A stretch of 64,000 bases of DNA from Streptomyces megasporus (GTDB lineage: Bacteria > Actinomycetota > Actinomycetes > Streptomycetales > Streptomycetaceae): contig NZ_JODL01000030.1 in assembly GCF_000718985.1 (NCBI RefSeq), forward strand, positions 1 to 64,000, in the 5' to 3' direction. Within the stretch, counting starts at the first letter, position 1. Each line of letters starts with the position of its first letter. Shown here piece by piece: positions 9,512 through 19,456 of this stretch. Under the pieces are notes generated by a model. It did no database searches, was not told where the DNA came from, and saw only the letters and a program-made list of their open reading frames with translations. The position numbers were made by a program, and so were the translations under genes.

Positions 9512-9732
9512 GCGGTGTGTCCGGGCGACTCCGGGTACCCCGTGGGGGAGGGGCACGGACCGTCCGCACGGTCCGCGGTCGTCCGGCGCGCCCGCGGGCC
9601 CCCGGGCGTTCCCGTGGCGGGCGCCGAGTGTCTAAGGTCGGACACGTTCCGCCCGCCCCCACCGGGCTCCCCGGCGTCCCCACGGATCCATCCTCGTTCC
9701 CACCACTCCGTCCCACCGTTCCGCTTCCACTG

Positions 9733-9756
9733 CTCCGTTCCATTTGCTCCGTTCCA
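9733..9756. repeat. Pyrimidine-rich direct repeat upstream of pncA
   Basis: The 280-base gap 9512-9791 has no gene. Its last third is a C/T-rich tract with degenerate repeats of CTCCGTTCCA (exact at 9733-9742 and 9747-9756) and CACCACTCC. The pncA promoter should lie here, but no clear hexamers were seen. Confidence 0.5.
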
Positions 9757-9791
9757 CCACTCCATCCGACTCCAGCCGAAAGGTGTGCACC

Positions 9792-10385
9792 ATGCACCGG
9801 GCCCTGATCGTCGTAGACGTCCAGAACGACTTCTGCGAAGGCGGCAGTCTCGCGGTCGCGGGCGGTTCCGACGTGGCCGCGGCCATCACCGATCTGATCG
9901 GGCAGGCGACCGCCGGTTACGACCACGTCGTCGCCACCCGTGACCACCACGTCGCCCCGGGCGACCACTTCTCCGACCACCCGGACTTCCGCCGCTCCTG
10001 GCCCCCGCACTGCGTGGCCGGGACCGAGGGCGCGAGCTTCCACCCGAACTTCGCCCCCGCCGTCGCCTCCGGGGCGATCGACGCGGTCTTCGACAAGGGC
10101 GCGTACGCGGCGGCCTACAGCGGCTTCGAGGGGGTGGACGAGAACGGCGTCACGCCGGCCGAGTGGCTGCGCTCCCGCGAGGTGGCGGAGGTGGACGTGG
10201 TCGGCATCGCCACCGACCACTGCGTCCGCGCGACCGCCCTGGACGCGGTCCGTGAGGGTTTCCGCACGCGGGTGCTGCTGGGCCTGACGGCCGGGGTGGC
10301 GGCGGAGACGACCGAGAAGGCCCTCCGGGAGCTGCGTGAGGCCGGGGTGGAGCTGACCGGCGAGCCGGTGGTCCCGGGGGCCTGA
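9792..10385 (+). CDS. pncA: Nicotinamidase, isochorismatase family
   Basis: A 197-residue hydrolase that deamidates nicotinamide to nicotinate. The catalytic triad is visible: Asp in VVDVQNDF (residue about 9), Lys in VFDKGAYAAAYSGFEG and Cys in GIATDHCVRATALDA. The metal-binding region TRDHHVAPGDHFSDHP is present. The start is ATG at 9792 with GAAAGG upstream. It pairs functionally with pncB just upstream. A hairpin begins at the very base after the stop. Confidence 0.93.
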   Translation: MHRALIVVDVQNDFCEGGSLAVAGGSDVAAAITDLIGQATAGYDHVVATRDHHVAPGDHFSDHPDFRRSWPPHCVAGTEGASFHPNFAPAVASGAIDAVFDKGAYAAAYSGFEGVDENGVTPAEWLRSREVAEVDVVGIATDHCVRATALDAVREGFRTRVLLGLTAGVAAETTEKALRELREAGVELTGEPVVPGA

Positions 10386-10406
10386 GAGGGGCCCCCGAGG
10401 CCCCTC
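10386..10406 (+). terminator. Terminator of pncA
   Basis: GAGGGGCC, a 5-base loop, then GGCCCCTC: an 8-bp perfect hairpin directly abutting the pncA stop codon. Confidence 0.7.
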
Positions 10407-10531
10407 GGCGCTCCCCGGACGCCTGCCCGGGCGGCTCGGCGCCTCGGTGCGCCGGGGCCGCCGGGGCGGGACCGCGCGGGGCGATCCGGCCGTCGGGTCA
10501 TCGGGGCGCCCCGGTCATCGGGGCGTCCCGG

Positions 10532-10852
10532 TCATCCGACGGCGGGCCGCCGGAGGAGGGCGCCCACCGGTCTCCACGGGTCGGCCCCGGTCTCGCAGGG
10601 CGTCGCCGGGCGCCAGACCAGGCCGTCGGGGTGGTGGAGCACCGCGCTGATCTCGTCGGGCGTGGGCGGCTCGGCGTTGCCGCGCAGGTAGACCGCGCGC
10701 AGGCCGAGGTTCCGCAGCCGGGTCAGGGCGCGGGCGCGGTTGGCGGAGTGGACCAGGAAGCGGACGCGCTGCCCGCCGGCCCCCGGCCCGGCCAGCGAGA
10801 TCGCCACCACCACGCTGCCGTCCGGCAGCCGGGTCCAGCCACCACCTGCCAT
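10532..10852 (-). CDS. Conserved hypothetical protein (Streptomyces)
   Basis: A roughly 106-residue soluble protein without a recognised domain. It opens with MAGGGWTRLPDGSVVVAISL, has a basic middle (SANRARALTRLRNLGLRAVYLRGN) and ends in LLRRPAVG. The codon usage looks like a real gene, and nothing better fits the stretch. I chose ATG at 10852 over an upstream start at 10879, as the extra nine residues look unrelated. It lies between two terminators and is thus monocistronic. Function unknown. Confidence 0.6.
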   Translation of the reverse strand: MAGGGWTRLPDGSVVVAISLAGPGAGGQRVRFLVHSANRARALTRLRNLGLRAVYLRGNAEPPTPDEISAVLHHPDGLVWRPATPCETGADPWRPVGALLRRPAVG

Positions 10853-10914
10853 GCTCACCACTCCCCCGTTATACAACACGTCAGCAAAGGGTCTCGTCGA
10901 CGCATTCTTGACAC

Positions 10915-10949
10915 GATCGGCCGCCGCCCGCCAGGGGCGACGGCCGATC
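10915..10949 (-). terminator. Terminator of the M6 protease gene
   Basis: A 9-bp stem (GATCGGCCG with CGGCCGATC), then a C/A mismatch and a further 5-bp stem, about 40 bases after the protease stop on the minus strand. Confidence 0.75.
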
Positions 10950-10988
10950 TTTCTCCGTCTTACCGCAGTGACCTGCGGAAACGTGGTG

Positions 10989-13358
10989 TCACTTCTTGCC
11001 GGAGGGTCCGACCTTGACGGTGATCGTCTTGCCGTTCAGCGGCTGGTTCACGATCGTGATGCGCGTGTTGGTGTCGGGCACCTTCACACTGCCGGTCGGG
11101 TTGGAAGCGTCCCAGTACGTACCCTTGCGGTCGTCGAAGACCGGGTTGCCCAGCTTCCAGCCGACCTTGGCGGATTCGCCGTTCTTGTGAAGGGTCATCC
11201 CCTTCGTCGGCCACCAACTGAAGGTGGAGTCGTAGGACTGGATGCGGTTGCGCATCAGCGTGCCGTCCGACCACTTCTCGGCCTTCGGGTGGGCGTCGAT
11301 CGGCAGGATCAGGCCCTCGCCCGGGTGGACGCTGGTGTTGTTGTTCAACTGTGAGGTGTCCCACAGCCAGATCAGCAGACCGGTCTGGTACGGGTAGCGC
11401 TCGGTCCAGTCCGGGCGGCTGTTCTGCCAGCCGAAGTTGTACGGGCCGACCTTCAGGGTCTCGTCGTAGGAGACGTACTGCCGGTTCTCGGCGATGTAGA
11501 ACTGCGGGTAGGAGCTGGTGAACGACCCCCCGATGCGGGAGAAGCCGTTCGCGGTCCACCCGTTGTCGTCACCCTCGGCACCGTCGGTGAGGAGCGTCTC
11601 GCCGTCGGCGGTGATGGTGATCTCGTCCGCCGCGAAGCCCTTCTCGGCGACACCACCGTCGGTGCGGTAGTGGAAGCGGAGCAGGACCTCCTGGCCCACG
11701 TACTCGTCCAGCGCGTAGGACAGGTCCACCCAGCCGCCGGACTCGCCGTCCAGCGCGGGGGTGTCGGAGGCGTCGCGGCCGATCGGCTCGCCGTTCCGCG
11801 TGCCGTCCAGGGCGGTCCAGGTGGCGCCGTCGTCGGTGGAGACCTGGGTGTAGAGGTAGTCGTAGCCGGTCTCGATCTCCCACCAGCCCTTGAGGTCGAG
11901 CGACGCGGTGGAGACACCGGTCAGGTCGACGGTACGGGTCAGGGAGTTGCGCAGGTCGTCACCGCTGCCGCTCCACCACTGCTTGTCGCCCGCGGCGGGG
12001 TCCACGATCGCGGTCGTGACCTCCTTCTCGGGCAGCTCGACGATCAGCGCCTGCGGGTTCTTGCCCTGCTTCGCCGAAACGCCCAGCTTGTGGGTGGAGT
12101 GGGTGGCGGCCTTGGCGGTGTCGTAGTCCAGCCAACCCATCATCAGCTTGTCCCAGGCGGTCATCTCGCCCGCGGAGTCGCCGATGGCGGTCTTGCCCTT
12201 GCTCAGCCAGGAGCCGGAGGACATCAGGGTCCAGAAACCGGTGGAGTTCTCGCCGCCGGAGGTGTCGTACAGGTCCGGCAGGCCGAGGTCGTGGCCGTAC
12301 TCGTGGGCGAAGACGCCCAGGCCGCCGTTCTCGGGCTGCACGGTGTAGTCGCCGACCCAGATGCCGGTGTCGCCGATCTCGGTGCCGCCGGCCCTGTTGA
12401 ACTCCGGACCGGTGCGGCCGTAGTCGGTGCCGTAGGCGTACCAGCGGTGGGCCCAGATGGCGTCCTCGCCCTGCGCGCCGCCGCCGGCCGACTCGTCCTC
12501 GCCGGCGTGGACGAACTGGAAGTGGTCGATGTAGCCGTCGGACTCGTTGAAGTCGCCGTCACCGTCGAAGTCGTAACGGTCCCACTGGTCGTACTCGGCC
12601 AGTTGGGCCTTGATCTCCTCGTTGGTGCGGCCGGCGGCCTTCTGGTCCTCGACCCACTGGTTCACACCGTCGCGGACGGCGTCCCAGACGGTGTTGCAGA
12701 CGTTGTCGCCACAGGCGTTGGTGCCGTAACGGGCCTCGTTGTACTCGACCTTGACCCAGTCGGAGACCGTGCCGTCCACGGAGTACTTGCCGGAGGACTG
12801 CGTCTCGTAGTACGTCTTCAGCGAGTTCTCGCCGTCGCCGAAGTAGATGTCCTCGAAGTGCTCGCGGTTGAAGTCCTCCTCCCAGTAAGTGGAGTTGTCC
12901 TTCTTCCGGTCGGGCTCGGCTATCTGGTTGTGCAGCGGACCGGGCGTGCCGCCGTACCGCGGGTCGATCTTGTCGCCGAACTCCAGCAGGATCGTGAAGA
13001 TCTTGTCGGTCTTGGTCTGCTCCATCTCGACGTACTTCTCGTCGTCGAGCTTCATGACCTTGGAGCCGTTCTTGGTCACGGGCTTCTCGCCCGAAGCCAG
13101 GCGCTCCAGGGCCGCGAGGCGCTGGGCGCGCTGCTTCTCGGTGAGAGGGCCCGGCAGATCGTGGGCCACGTGCTCACCGTGGCCGCCCTTGCCACCCTTG
13201 TGCCCCTTGCCCTTGACCTGGGCCGCGGCCGGGTCACGGCCGTCGGGCGCGGTGCCCTCGTGGGCGTAGGCGGCGCCGGCGGTCAGAAAGGTCGCCCCGA
13301 TGACGGCGACCGTCGTGGCCAGTGCGGCGGATCTGATCGTCCTCCGTTGGCTCTTCAC
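10989..13358 (-). CDS. Secreted immune inhibitor A-type metalloprotease (M6)
   Basis: A 789-residue secreted zinc protease. The signal peptide runs from basic KSQRRTIRSAA through a hydrophobic core to AYA-HEG. A propeptide follows, then the M6 catalytic domain with HEYGHDLGLPD (about residue 352) and TGFWTLMSSGSW. The C-terminal half has beta-sandwich regions (VDLTGVSTASLDLKGWWEIETGYDY, LDEYVGQEVLLRFHYRTDGGVAEKGFAADEI) typical of InhA-like proteases. A GTG at 13358 with GGGAGGG upstream sets the start directly before the signal peptide; the frame is open further upstream but lacks signal character. It probably degrades extracellular protein for nutrition. Confidence 0.92.
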   Translation of the reverse strand: MKSQRRTIRSAALATTVAVIGATFLTAGAAYAHEGTAPDGRDPAAAQVKGKGHKGGKGGHGEHVAHDLPGPLTEKQRAQRLAALERLASGEKPVTKNGSKVMKLDDEKYVEMEQTKTDKIFTILLEFGDKIDPRYGGTPGPLHNQIAEPDRKKDNSTYWEEDFNREHFEDIYFGDGENSLKTYYETQSSGKYSVDGTVSDWVKVEYNEARYGTNACGDNVCNTVWDAVRDGVNQWVEDQKAAGRTNEEIKAQLAEYDQWDRYDFDGDGDFNESDGYIDHFQFVHAGEDESAGGGAQGEDAIWAHRWYAYGTDYGRTGPEFNRAGGTEIGDTGIWVGDYTVQPENGGLGVFAHEYGHDLGLPDLYDTSGGENSTGFWTLMSSGSWLSKGKTAIGDSAGEMTAWDKLMMGWLDYDTAKAATHSTHKLGVSAKQGKNPQALIVELPEKEVTTAIVDPAAGDKQWWSGSGDDLRNSLTRTVDLTGVSTASLDLKGWWEIETGYDYLYTQVSTDDGATWTALDGTRNGEPIGRDASDTPALDGESGGWVDLSYALDEYVGQEVLLRFHYRTDGGVAEKGFAADEITITADGETLLTDGAEGDDNGWTANGFSRIGGSFTSSYPQFYIAENRQYVSYDETLKVGPYNFGWQNSRPDWTERYPYQTGLLIWLWDTSQLNNNTSVHPGEGLILPIDAHPKAEKWSDGTLMRNRIQSYDSTFSWWPTKGMTLHKNGESAKVGWKLGNPVFDDRKGTYWDASNPTGSVKVPDTNTRITIVNQPLNGKTITVKVGPSGKK

Positions 13359-13378
13359 TAGGTATTGCCCTCCCCATG

Positions 13379-13405
13379 CATGGCCATGGCACGTGTGTGC
13401 ACACG
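13379..13405. promoter_or_regulatory. Inverted repeats upstream of the M6 protease
   Basis: CATGGCCATG (13379-13388) and CGTGTG-TG-CACACG (13392-13405) lie 20-50 bases before the protease start, within a 346-base gene-free divergent promoter region (13359-13704). They are operator-like, but the regulator is unknown. Nothing else was recognised in the gap. Confidence 0.4.
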
Positions 13406-13704
13406 CGTGGAGGCATTCGACATGAGTGGCGGCCGAAAAAACAGACCTTGATTTGAACACGCCAGGCAAGTACGGTGCCCGACCATCGTGTCGCGGAATC
13501 CGGACAGTTGGGGCCGGCGGGGGCCGGGTGCCGGGGACGCGGCATGACTCCGTGCGCCCCTTGTGCATCGGCCTGGTGGCGACCGTGTGTCAGGTCACGC
13601 TTACCCCTCGCACCGCACGGGCATTCGGCATCGTAGAGTCGTTCGACGGATCGCGACCACCGTCGTGCGACACCGACTCCCGACACCCGAGGACGGATTC
13701 CGTC

Positions 13705-13980
13705 ATGCCGCGTCCGAATCCCGCACAGCTCGCCTACGGTTCGGCCACCGTCATCCTCTCGGCGCTCGTGATGCTGCTCGTGACGCAGGCGCGTTCGGGA
13801 GCCGGGATCGTGGTCGTCGCGAGCGCGGCGCTCGCACTCGGGCTGACCGTCGCGGTCACGGTGCCCGCCAAACGCGCGGCGCACCGTGCCCGTCCGGTGG
13901 CGGCAGGGGTGCCCGGACGGCGCGGCGCGGAGGGCGCCGAGGCCGAACGGCGCCTCGCGCAGCCCTCGTTGCGCCGCTGA
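13705..13980 (+). CDS. Small two-helix membrane protein, hypothetical
   Basis: A 91-residue protein with two hydrophobic segments (YGSATVILSALVMLLV near residues 11-26 and AGIVVVASAALALGLTVAVTV near 33-53) and a basic, Ala/Arg-rich C-terminal tail ending RRLAQPSLRR. No family was recognised. The start at ATG 13705 is chosen because the hydrophobic segment begins soon after. It is divergent from the M6 protease gene. Confidence 0.55.
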   Translation: MPRPNPAQLAYGSATVILSALVMLLVTQARSGAGIVVVASAALALGLTVAVTVPAKRAAHRARPVAAGVPGRRGAEGAEAERRLAQPSLRR

Positions 13981-14195
13981 CCCTCTCAACTCCTTTGCCC
14001 GCGGCCCCGGTTCGGGGCCGGCGCGCGCCCGGCCGCGGCGACCTCTTCGGCCGCCCTCGGCCCTTCGACCGCCGCGGGGAGCGCGGCGCGGCTGTCGCGT
14101 TCTCATGACCCGAGTGCACCGCGCCGCCGCGCGCCGCGCATCCGACGTGTGCCGTTCGGGCGACGGGCCGCCGGGGCCGGACGGGCCGCGCCGGG

Positions 14196-15818
14196 TCACT
14201 CCGAGGCGCCCGCCACGAAGGTGCGCGCCGCCTTGTCGTGCCAGCACTGCCGCCACGGCTTGTCGACGACGCACCAGAAGGCGTTCACCACCCCGACCCC
14301 CACCAGGGACAGCGGGCCGTACACCAGCCAGCGGCGCAGCGCGGCGCCGAACGACGGGGTGTCCTGCTCCTCGATGTCGAGCACCGTCAGGCCGAACAGC
14401 TTCTTGCCGAGCGTGCGGCCCCACCGGGCGGTGGGCAGCACCTCGTAGAGGAGGCCGAGGAGGAGGAAGGCGGCGAGCACGATCGCGAGGTAGACCCCGG
14501 TGGTGCCGTCGATCAGCCAGACCTGGCGGGTCACACCGGCCTGTTCGACCTCCTCGATCCGCCCCCTGATGTGGTCGACGCTCGGGCCGACGAACGGGAA
14601 GGCCACCGCGCCGGTCACCGCCGTGACGACGATCCCGTCGACGAGTCGGGCCGCCAGCCGCCGTCCGAGCCCGGCGGGGCGGGCCTGCCGCTGGGCGGCC
14701 TGGAGGAAGGGGTCGACGGTGGGCGGCTTCCAGGGCACGACCCGCTCGGGGCCGCCCGGTGTCCCGCCCGCGGGCTGCCGCGCCGGCACGGGGGAGGCCG
14801 GATTCGGCGCGGCGGCGTTCGGTGCGGAGGCGTTCGGTGCGGAGGTGTTGGGCGCGGGGATGTTGGGTGTTGGAGTGTTGGGCGCCGGGGCGGGCGCGGG
14901 GGCGCGTTGGGCCAGTTCCTGCACCTGCCGCGTCCAGGAGGGCTGTTCGGGCGCGGGAGCGGCAGGCTGCACGGGCGCGGGCGCGGCCGGCGCGGGCATG
15001 GGGGCGGCGGGCGCGGGCATCGGGGCGCTCGGCGCGGGCGCGGGAGCGGCCGGGGGCGTCGGCCGGGCGGCGACGGGGCCGCGCAGCCCGACGGTGTCCT
15101 GTCGTCCGGCGTTCGGGGCGCCGGCGCCCTCCGGGCGTACGGGCCGCATCCGCACGGTGCCCTCCGTGTGGGGCGGGGCCTCCTCGCCGCCCGTCGGCCC
15201 GGTCTCCACCCGCCTCCAGCCGCCGCGCGGGTCGGAGCCGGGCTCCAGCGCGTGCGGGGCGCGGCCCGCTCCCAGGGCCGGGGCGCCGCCCGCGGGGGGC
15301 GTGCCCCAGGAGACGCGGCCGTCCCGCTCCCCGTCGAAGCCGGACTGGCGGGAGGCGTCGGCCTGCCAGGCGGAGGCGGGCTCGGGCCGCCCCCCGTGCG
15401 GGCGGGACGGGTCGACCCGGGCGGTCGCCCGGTCGCCGGGGCGGATGTCCACCTCGCCGCGTCCGCGCACCTCCGGGAGCGCGCCGCCCCCGGACGGCGT
15501 CGAGGAGGCGGCGGCCCCATCACCCCCGGAGCCGTCCTCCTCGTCCAGGAAGACCGGGCCCGTCTCCTCGCGCGCCGACTCCTCCCGCGCGGCCGGAGCG
15601 GTGGGCTCGGCCTGCGCGGGCGGGGCGGCCTGCGTCGGGACGATCGCCGCTCCGGGGGGCGCGGCGGGCATCGGCTCGCCCTCGGGGGGCGCGGGCCGGC
15701 TGGTGCCGGGTACCCACGCGGCGCCGTTCCAGTAGCGGATGTACCCCGGGATGGACGGGTCCGGGTAGTAGCCCGGACCCGGGGTGCCGTGGGCGGATGC
15801 TGACGGAGGGGCGCTCAT
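14196..15818 (-). CDS. RDD family membrane protein with DUF2510 and long Pro/Ala linker
   Basis: A 540-residue protein in three parts. Residues about 13-45 (PGYYPDPSIPGYIRYWNGAAWVPGT) form a DUF2510-type WW-like motif common at the N-terminus of actinobacterial membrane proteins. Roughly residues 50-360 are low-complexity Pro/Ala/Gly with short repeats (APMPAPA, and PN-T/S/A-x-AP units). The C-terminus is an RDD domain (RRLAARLVDGIVVTAVTGAV, then helices and LFGLTVLDIEEQDTPSFGAALRRWL). Function is unknown; RDD proteins are membrane-embedded and may transport or scaffold. Confidence 0.88.
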   Translation of the reverse strand: MSAPPSASAHGTPGPGYYPDPSIPGYIRYWNGAAWVPGTSRPAPPEGEPMPAAPPGAAIVPTQAAPPAQAEPTAPAAREESAREETGPVFLDEEDGSGGDGAAASSTPSGGGALPEVRGRGEVDIRPGDRATARVDPSRPHGGRPEPASAWQADASRQSGFDGERDGRVSWGTPPAGGAPALGAGRAPHALEPGSDPRGGWRRVETGPTGGEEAPPHTEGTVRMRPVRPEGAGAPNAGRQDTVGLRGPVAARPTPPAAPAPAPSAPMPAPAAPMPAPAAPAPVQPAAPAPEQPSWTRQVQELAQRAPAPAPAPNTPTPNIPAPNTSAPNASAPNAAAPNPASPVPARQPAGGTPGGPERVVPWKPPTVDPFLQAAQRQARPAGLGRRLAARLVDGIVVTAVTGAVAFPFVGPSVDHIRGRIEEVEQAGVTRQVWLIDGTTGVYLAIVLAAFLLLGLLYEVLPTARWGRTLGKKLFGLTVLDIEEQDTPSFGAALRRWLVYGPLSLVGVGVVNAFWCVVDKPWRQCWHDKAARTFVAGASE

Positions 15819-16077
15819 GTGTCCGGTCCCGTATCTGCTCGGCCGTTGCTTGGCGTGTGCCGCACCCCGCCCGCCGACGCGGCCGGGGAAACGCTGGGTC
15901 CACTATCTACCAGAGAGAGCCGACTCCTCGCCCCGAGCACCGCTGCCCGCCCCTCCATCCGGCGACGGGAGGACCGGCCCCACCGTGCCCGGAAGGACGT
16001 GAGGGAGGGGTGGGGGCGGACGAGGTCGCACGGGGGCGCGCGGACGCATCCGACGTGCCGGGAACGCCGAGGGGACG

Positions 16078-16551
16078 TCAGCCCGCTTCCCGGGCCGCCT
16101 GGCGCACCAGCGGGACGATCCGCAGCGGTACGGGGTTCTCCATGACGATGGTCGTCGAGGCCCGCACGATGCCCTCGAACCCCACCACCTTGTCGATCAC
16201 CCGCTGGAGGTCGGCGTTGGAACGGGCCACCAGGCGGCAGAGCATGTCGCCGTGGCCGGTGATGGTGTGCAGTTCCAGCACCTCGGGAACGGATGCCAGG
16301 TGGGCCCGTACGTCGTTGCCCTGTCCCTGTCTGATCTCCAGTGTGGCGAAGGCGGTGACCGGGTAGCCGATGGCCGCCGGGTCCACGTCGGGGCCGAAGC
16401 CGCGGATCACCCCTCTGCTCCGGAGCCGGTCCAGCCGCGCCTGCACGGTGCCCCGGGCCACGCCGAGGCGGCGGGACGCCTCCAGCACCCCGATGCGGGG
16501 TTCCCCGGCGAGGAGTTCCAGCAACCGGCCGTCCAGTTCGTCGATGCCCAC
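16078..16551 (-). CDS. Lrp/AsnC family regulator (HpdA-like by position)
   Basis: A 157-residue Lrp/AsnC regulator. The N-terminal helix-turn-helix covers DELDGRLLELLAGEPRIGVLEASRRLGVARGTVQARLDRL, and a C-terminal ligand-binding RAM domain follows (ITGHGDMLCRLVARSNADLQRVIDKV). GTG at 16551 has GGAGG upstream. It is divergent from hpd across 123 bases. In Streptomyces coelicolor an AsnC member next to hpd (HpdA) has been described as its activator responding to tyrosine or 4-hydroxyphenylpyruvate; I infer orthology from position. Confidence 0.9.
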   Translation of the reverse strand: MGIDELDGRLLELLAGEPRIGVLEASRRLGVARGTVQARLDRLRSRGVIRGFGPDVDPAAIGYPVTAFATLEIRQGQGNDVRAHLASVPEVLELHTITGHGDMLCRLVARSNADLQRVIDKVVGFEGIVRASTTIVMENPVPLRIVPLVRQAAREAG

Positions 16552-16635
16552 GCCCCTGCCTCCCCATGGTCAACCTGTACAGATCGCCCGGTGTGATCGG
16601 GCCTTCGCCGGGCACATTGCCCAGTGGATGCATGA

Positions 16636-17820
<1,185 letters not shown>

Positions 17821-17850
17821 CCCACCTCCCCTCGACCGCCCGCCCCGCCA

Positions 17851-17884
17851 CCGTGGCCCCGCCGCCCCGGTGGCGGGGCCACGG
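17851..17884 (+). terminator. Terminator of hpd
   Basis: A perfect 13-bp stem, CCGTGGCCCCGCC and GGCGGGGCCACGG, with an 8-base loop, 30 bases after the hpd stop. Confidence 0.75.
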
Positions 17885-17944
17885 CCTGTTCCCGGCGCCG
17901 TCCGCCCCGTTGCCGGGGCGGCGCGCCGGTGCCAGGCTGACGCC

Positions 17945-19312
17945 ATGAACGCGCTGATCGAACGGCTGCGAGACGGTCTGCCCGAGGACGCGGTCCTCAC
18001 CGACCCCGACGTGACGGGCTCCTACGCCCACGACATGGCGAGCTTCTGCCCGGCGGGCACGCCGGCGGTCGTCGTCCTGCCGCGCACGGTCGAGCAGGTG
18101 CGGCACGTGATGCGCACCGCGACGGCGCTGCGGGTGCCCGTCGTGCCCCAGGGCGCCCGCACCGGACTGTCCGGCGGCGCCAACGCCGTCGACGGGTGCA
18201 TCGTGCTGTCGCTGGTGCGCATGGACCGCGTCCTGGAGGTCGACCCGGTCGACCGGATCGCGGTCGTCGAGCCGGGCGTGGTCAACGCCGACCTCTCCCG
18301 GGCCGTCGCGGAGGCGGGTCTGTGCTACCCGCCGGACCCCTCCAGTTGGGAGCAGTGCACCATCGGCGGCAACATCGGCACGGCCTCCGGCGGCCTGTGC
18401 TGCGTGAAGTACGGGGTCACCGCCGAGTACGTCCTGGGCCTGGACGTGGTGCTGGCCGACGGGCGGCTGATGTCCACCGGGCGCCGGACCGCCAAGGGGG
18501 TGGCGGGCTACGACCTGACCCGGCTGTTCGTCGGCTCCGAGGGCACCCTGGGCGTCGTCGTCGGCGCCACCCTGGCCCTGCGTCCACGTCCGCCCCGGCA
18601 ACTCGCGCTGGCCGCCGAGTTCCCCTCGGTCGCCGCCGCGGGCGACGCGGTGTGCCGGATCATGGCCGCCGGGCACACGCCGGCGCTGCTGGAGCTGATG
18701 GACCGCACCACGCTGCGCGCGGTCAACGAGCTGACGAGGATGGGGCTGCCGGAGAGCACCGAGGCGCTGCTGCTGGCCGCCTTCGACACCCCGGACCCGG
18801 CGGCCGACCTGGCCGCCGTCGGTGACCTGTGCTCGGCGGCCGGGGCGAGCGAGGTCGTCCCGGCCGAGGACGAGGCCGAGTCCGCGATGCTGCTCCAGGC
18901 GCGACGGTCGGCGCTGGTCGCCCTGGAGGCGATCAGGGGCACCATGCTGATCGACGACGTGTGCGTCCCCCGCAGCCGGCTCGCCGACATGCTCCAGGGC
19001 GTCGAGGCCATCGCCGAGAAGAACGACCTGACCATCGGGGTCTGCGCCCACGCGGGCGACGGCAACACCCACCCCGTGGTCTGTTTCGACGGGCGCGACC
19101 CACAGGAGGCGCGCCGGGCGCAGTCGTCGTTCGAGGAGATCATGGCGCTCGGTCTGGAGCTGGGCGGCACGATCACCGGCGAGCACGGGGTGGGCGTGCT
19201 CAAGAAGGAGTGGATGGCCCGCGAGCTGGGTCCGGTGGCCATGGAGGTGCAGCGCGGCATCAAGCAGGTCCTCGATCCGCTGGGCCTGCTCAATCCGGGG
19301 AAGCTGTTCTGA
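17945..19312 (+). CDS. FAD-linked oxidase, GlcD/D-lactate dehydrogenase type
   Basis: A 455-residue flavoenzyme of the VAO/PCMH fold. The FAD-binding half has VVLPRTVEQVRHVM, PQGARTGLSGGANAVDG and CTIGGNIGTASGGLCCVKYG. The C-terminal half has the family's GDGNTHPVVCFDGRD and GTITGEHGVGVLKKEWM signatures, closing with LDPLGLLNPGKLF. Such enzymes oxidise 2-hydroxy acids (glycolate, D-lactate, D-2-hydroxyglutarate); the substrate is not defined by the sequence. ATG at 17945 fits the family start. It is likely monocistronic, between two hairpins. Confidence 0.9.
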   Translation: MNALIERLRDGLPEDAVLTDPDVTGSYAHDMASFCPAGTPAVVVLPRTVEQVRHVMRTATALRVPVVPQGARTGLSGGANAVDGCIVLSLVRMDRVLEVDPVDRIAVVEPGVVNADLSRAVAEAGLCYPPDPSSWEQCTIGGNIGTASGGLCCVKYGVTAEYVLGLDVVLADGRLMSTGRRTAKGVAGYDLTRLFVGSEGTLGVVVGATLALRPRPPRQLALAAEFPSVAAAGDAVCRIMAAGHTPALLELMDRTTLRAVNELTRMGLPESTEALLLAAFDTPDPAADLAAVGDLCSAAGASEVVPAEDEAESAMLLQARRSALVALEAIRGTMLIDDVCVPRSRLADMLQGVEAIAEKNDLTIGVCAHAGDGNTHPVVCFDGRDPQEARRAQSSFEEIMALGLELGGTITGEHGVGVLKKEWMARELGPVAMEVQRGIKQVLDPLGLLNPGKLF

Positions 19313-19317
19313 CCGCC

Positions 19318-19367
19318 GGCCCCGGGGCTCGGGGCTCGGGGCTGTCCGGTCCGCCTGAGCCGGGGCC
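19318..19367. terminator. Possible terminator after the FAD-linked oxidase
   Basis: GGCCCCGG (19318-19325) and CCGGGGCC (19360-19367) can pair across a 34-base loop that contains three copies of GGGGCT. It lies between convergent genes. The long loop makes this a weaker call than the other hairpins. Confidence 0.4.
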
Positions 19368-19456
19368 ACCGGGCGCGGATCTCCACACCGGCTCCGCACA
19401 CCGTCGCCGCGGGGTCCCGTCGTGCGCCGCCCGCGCGGACGCCGCGCGCACCCCGG

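Noticed and set aside
13359..13568. Longer N-terminus of the M6 protease
   Set aside because: A classic signal peptide starts at the GTG at 13358 with a good ribosome site; the extra 70 residues would bury it.
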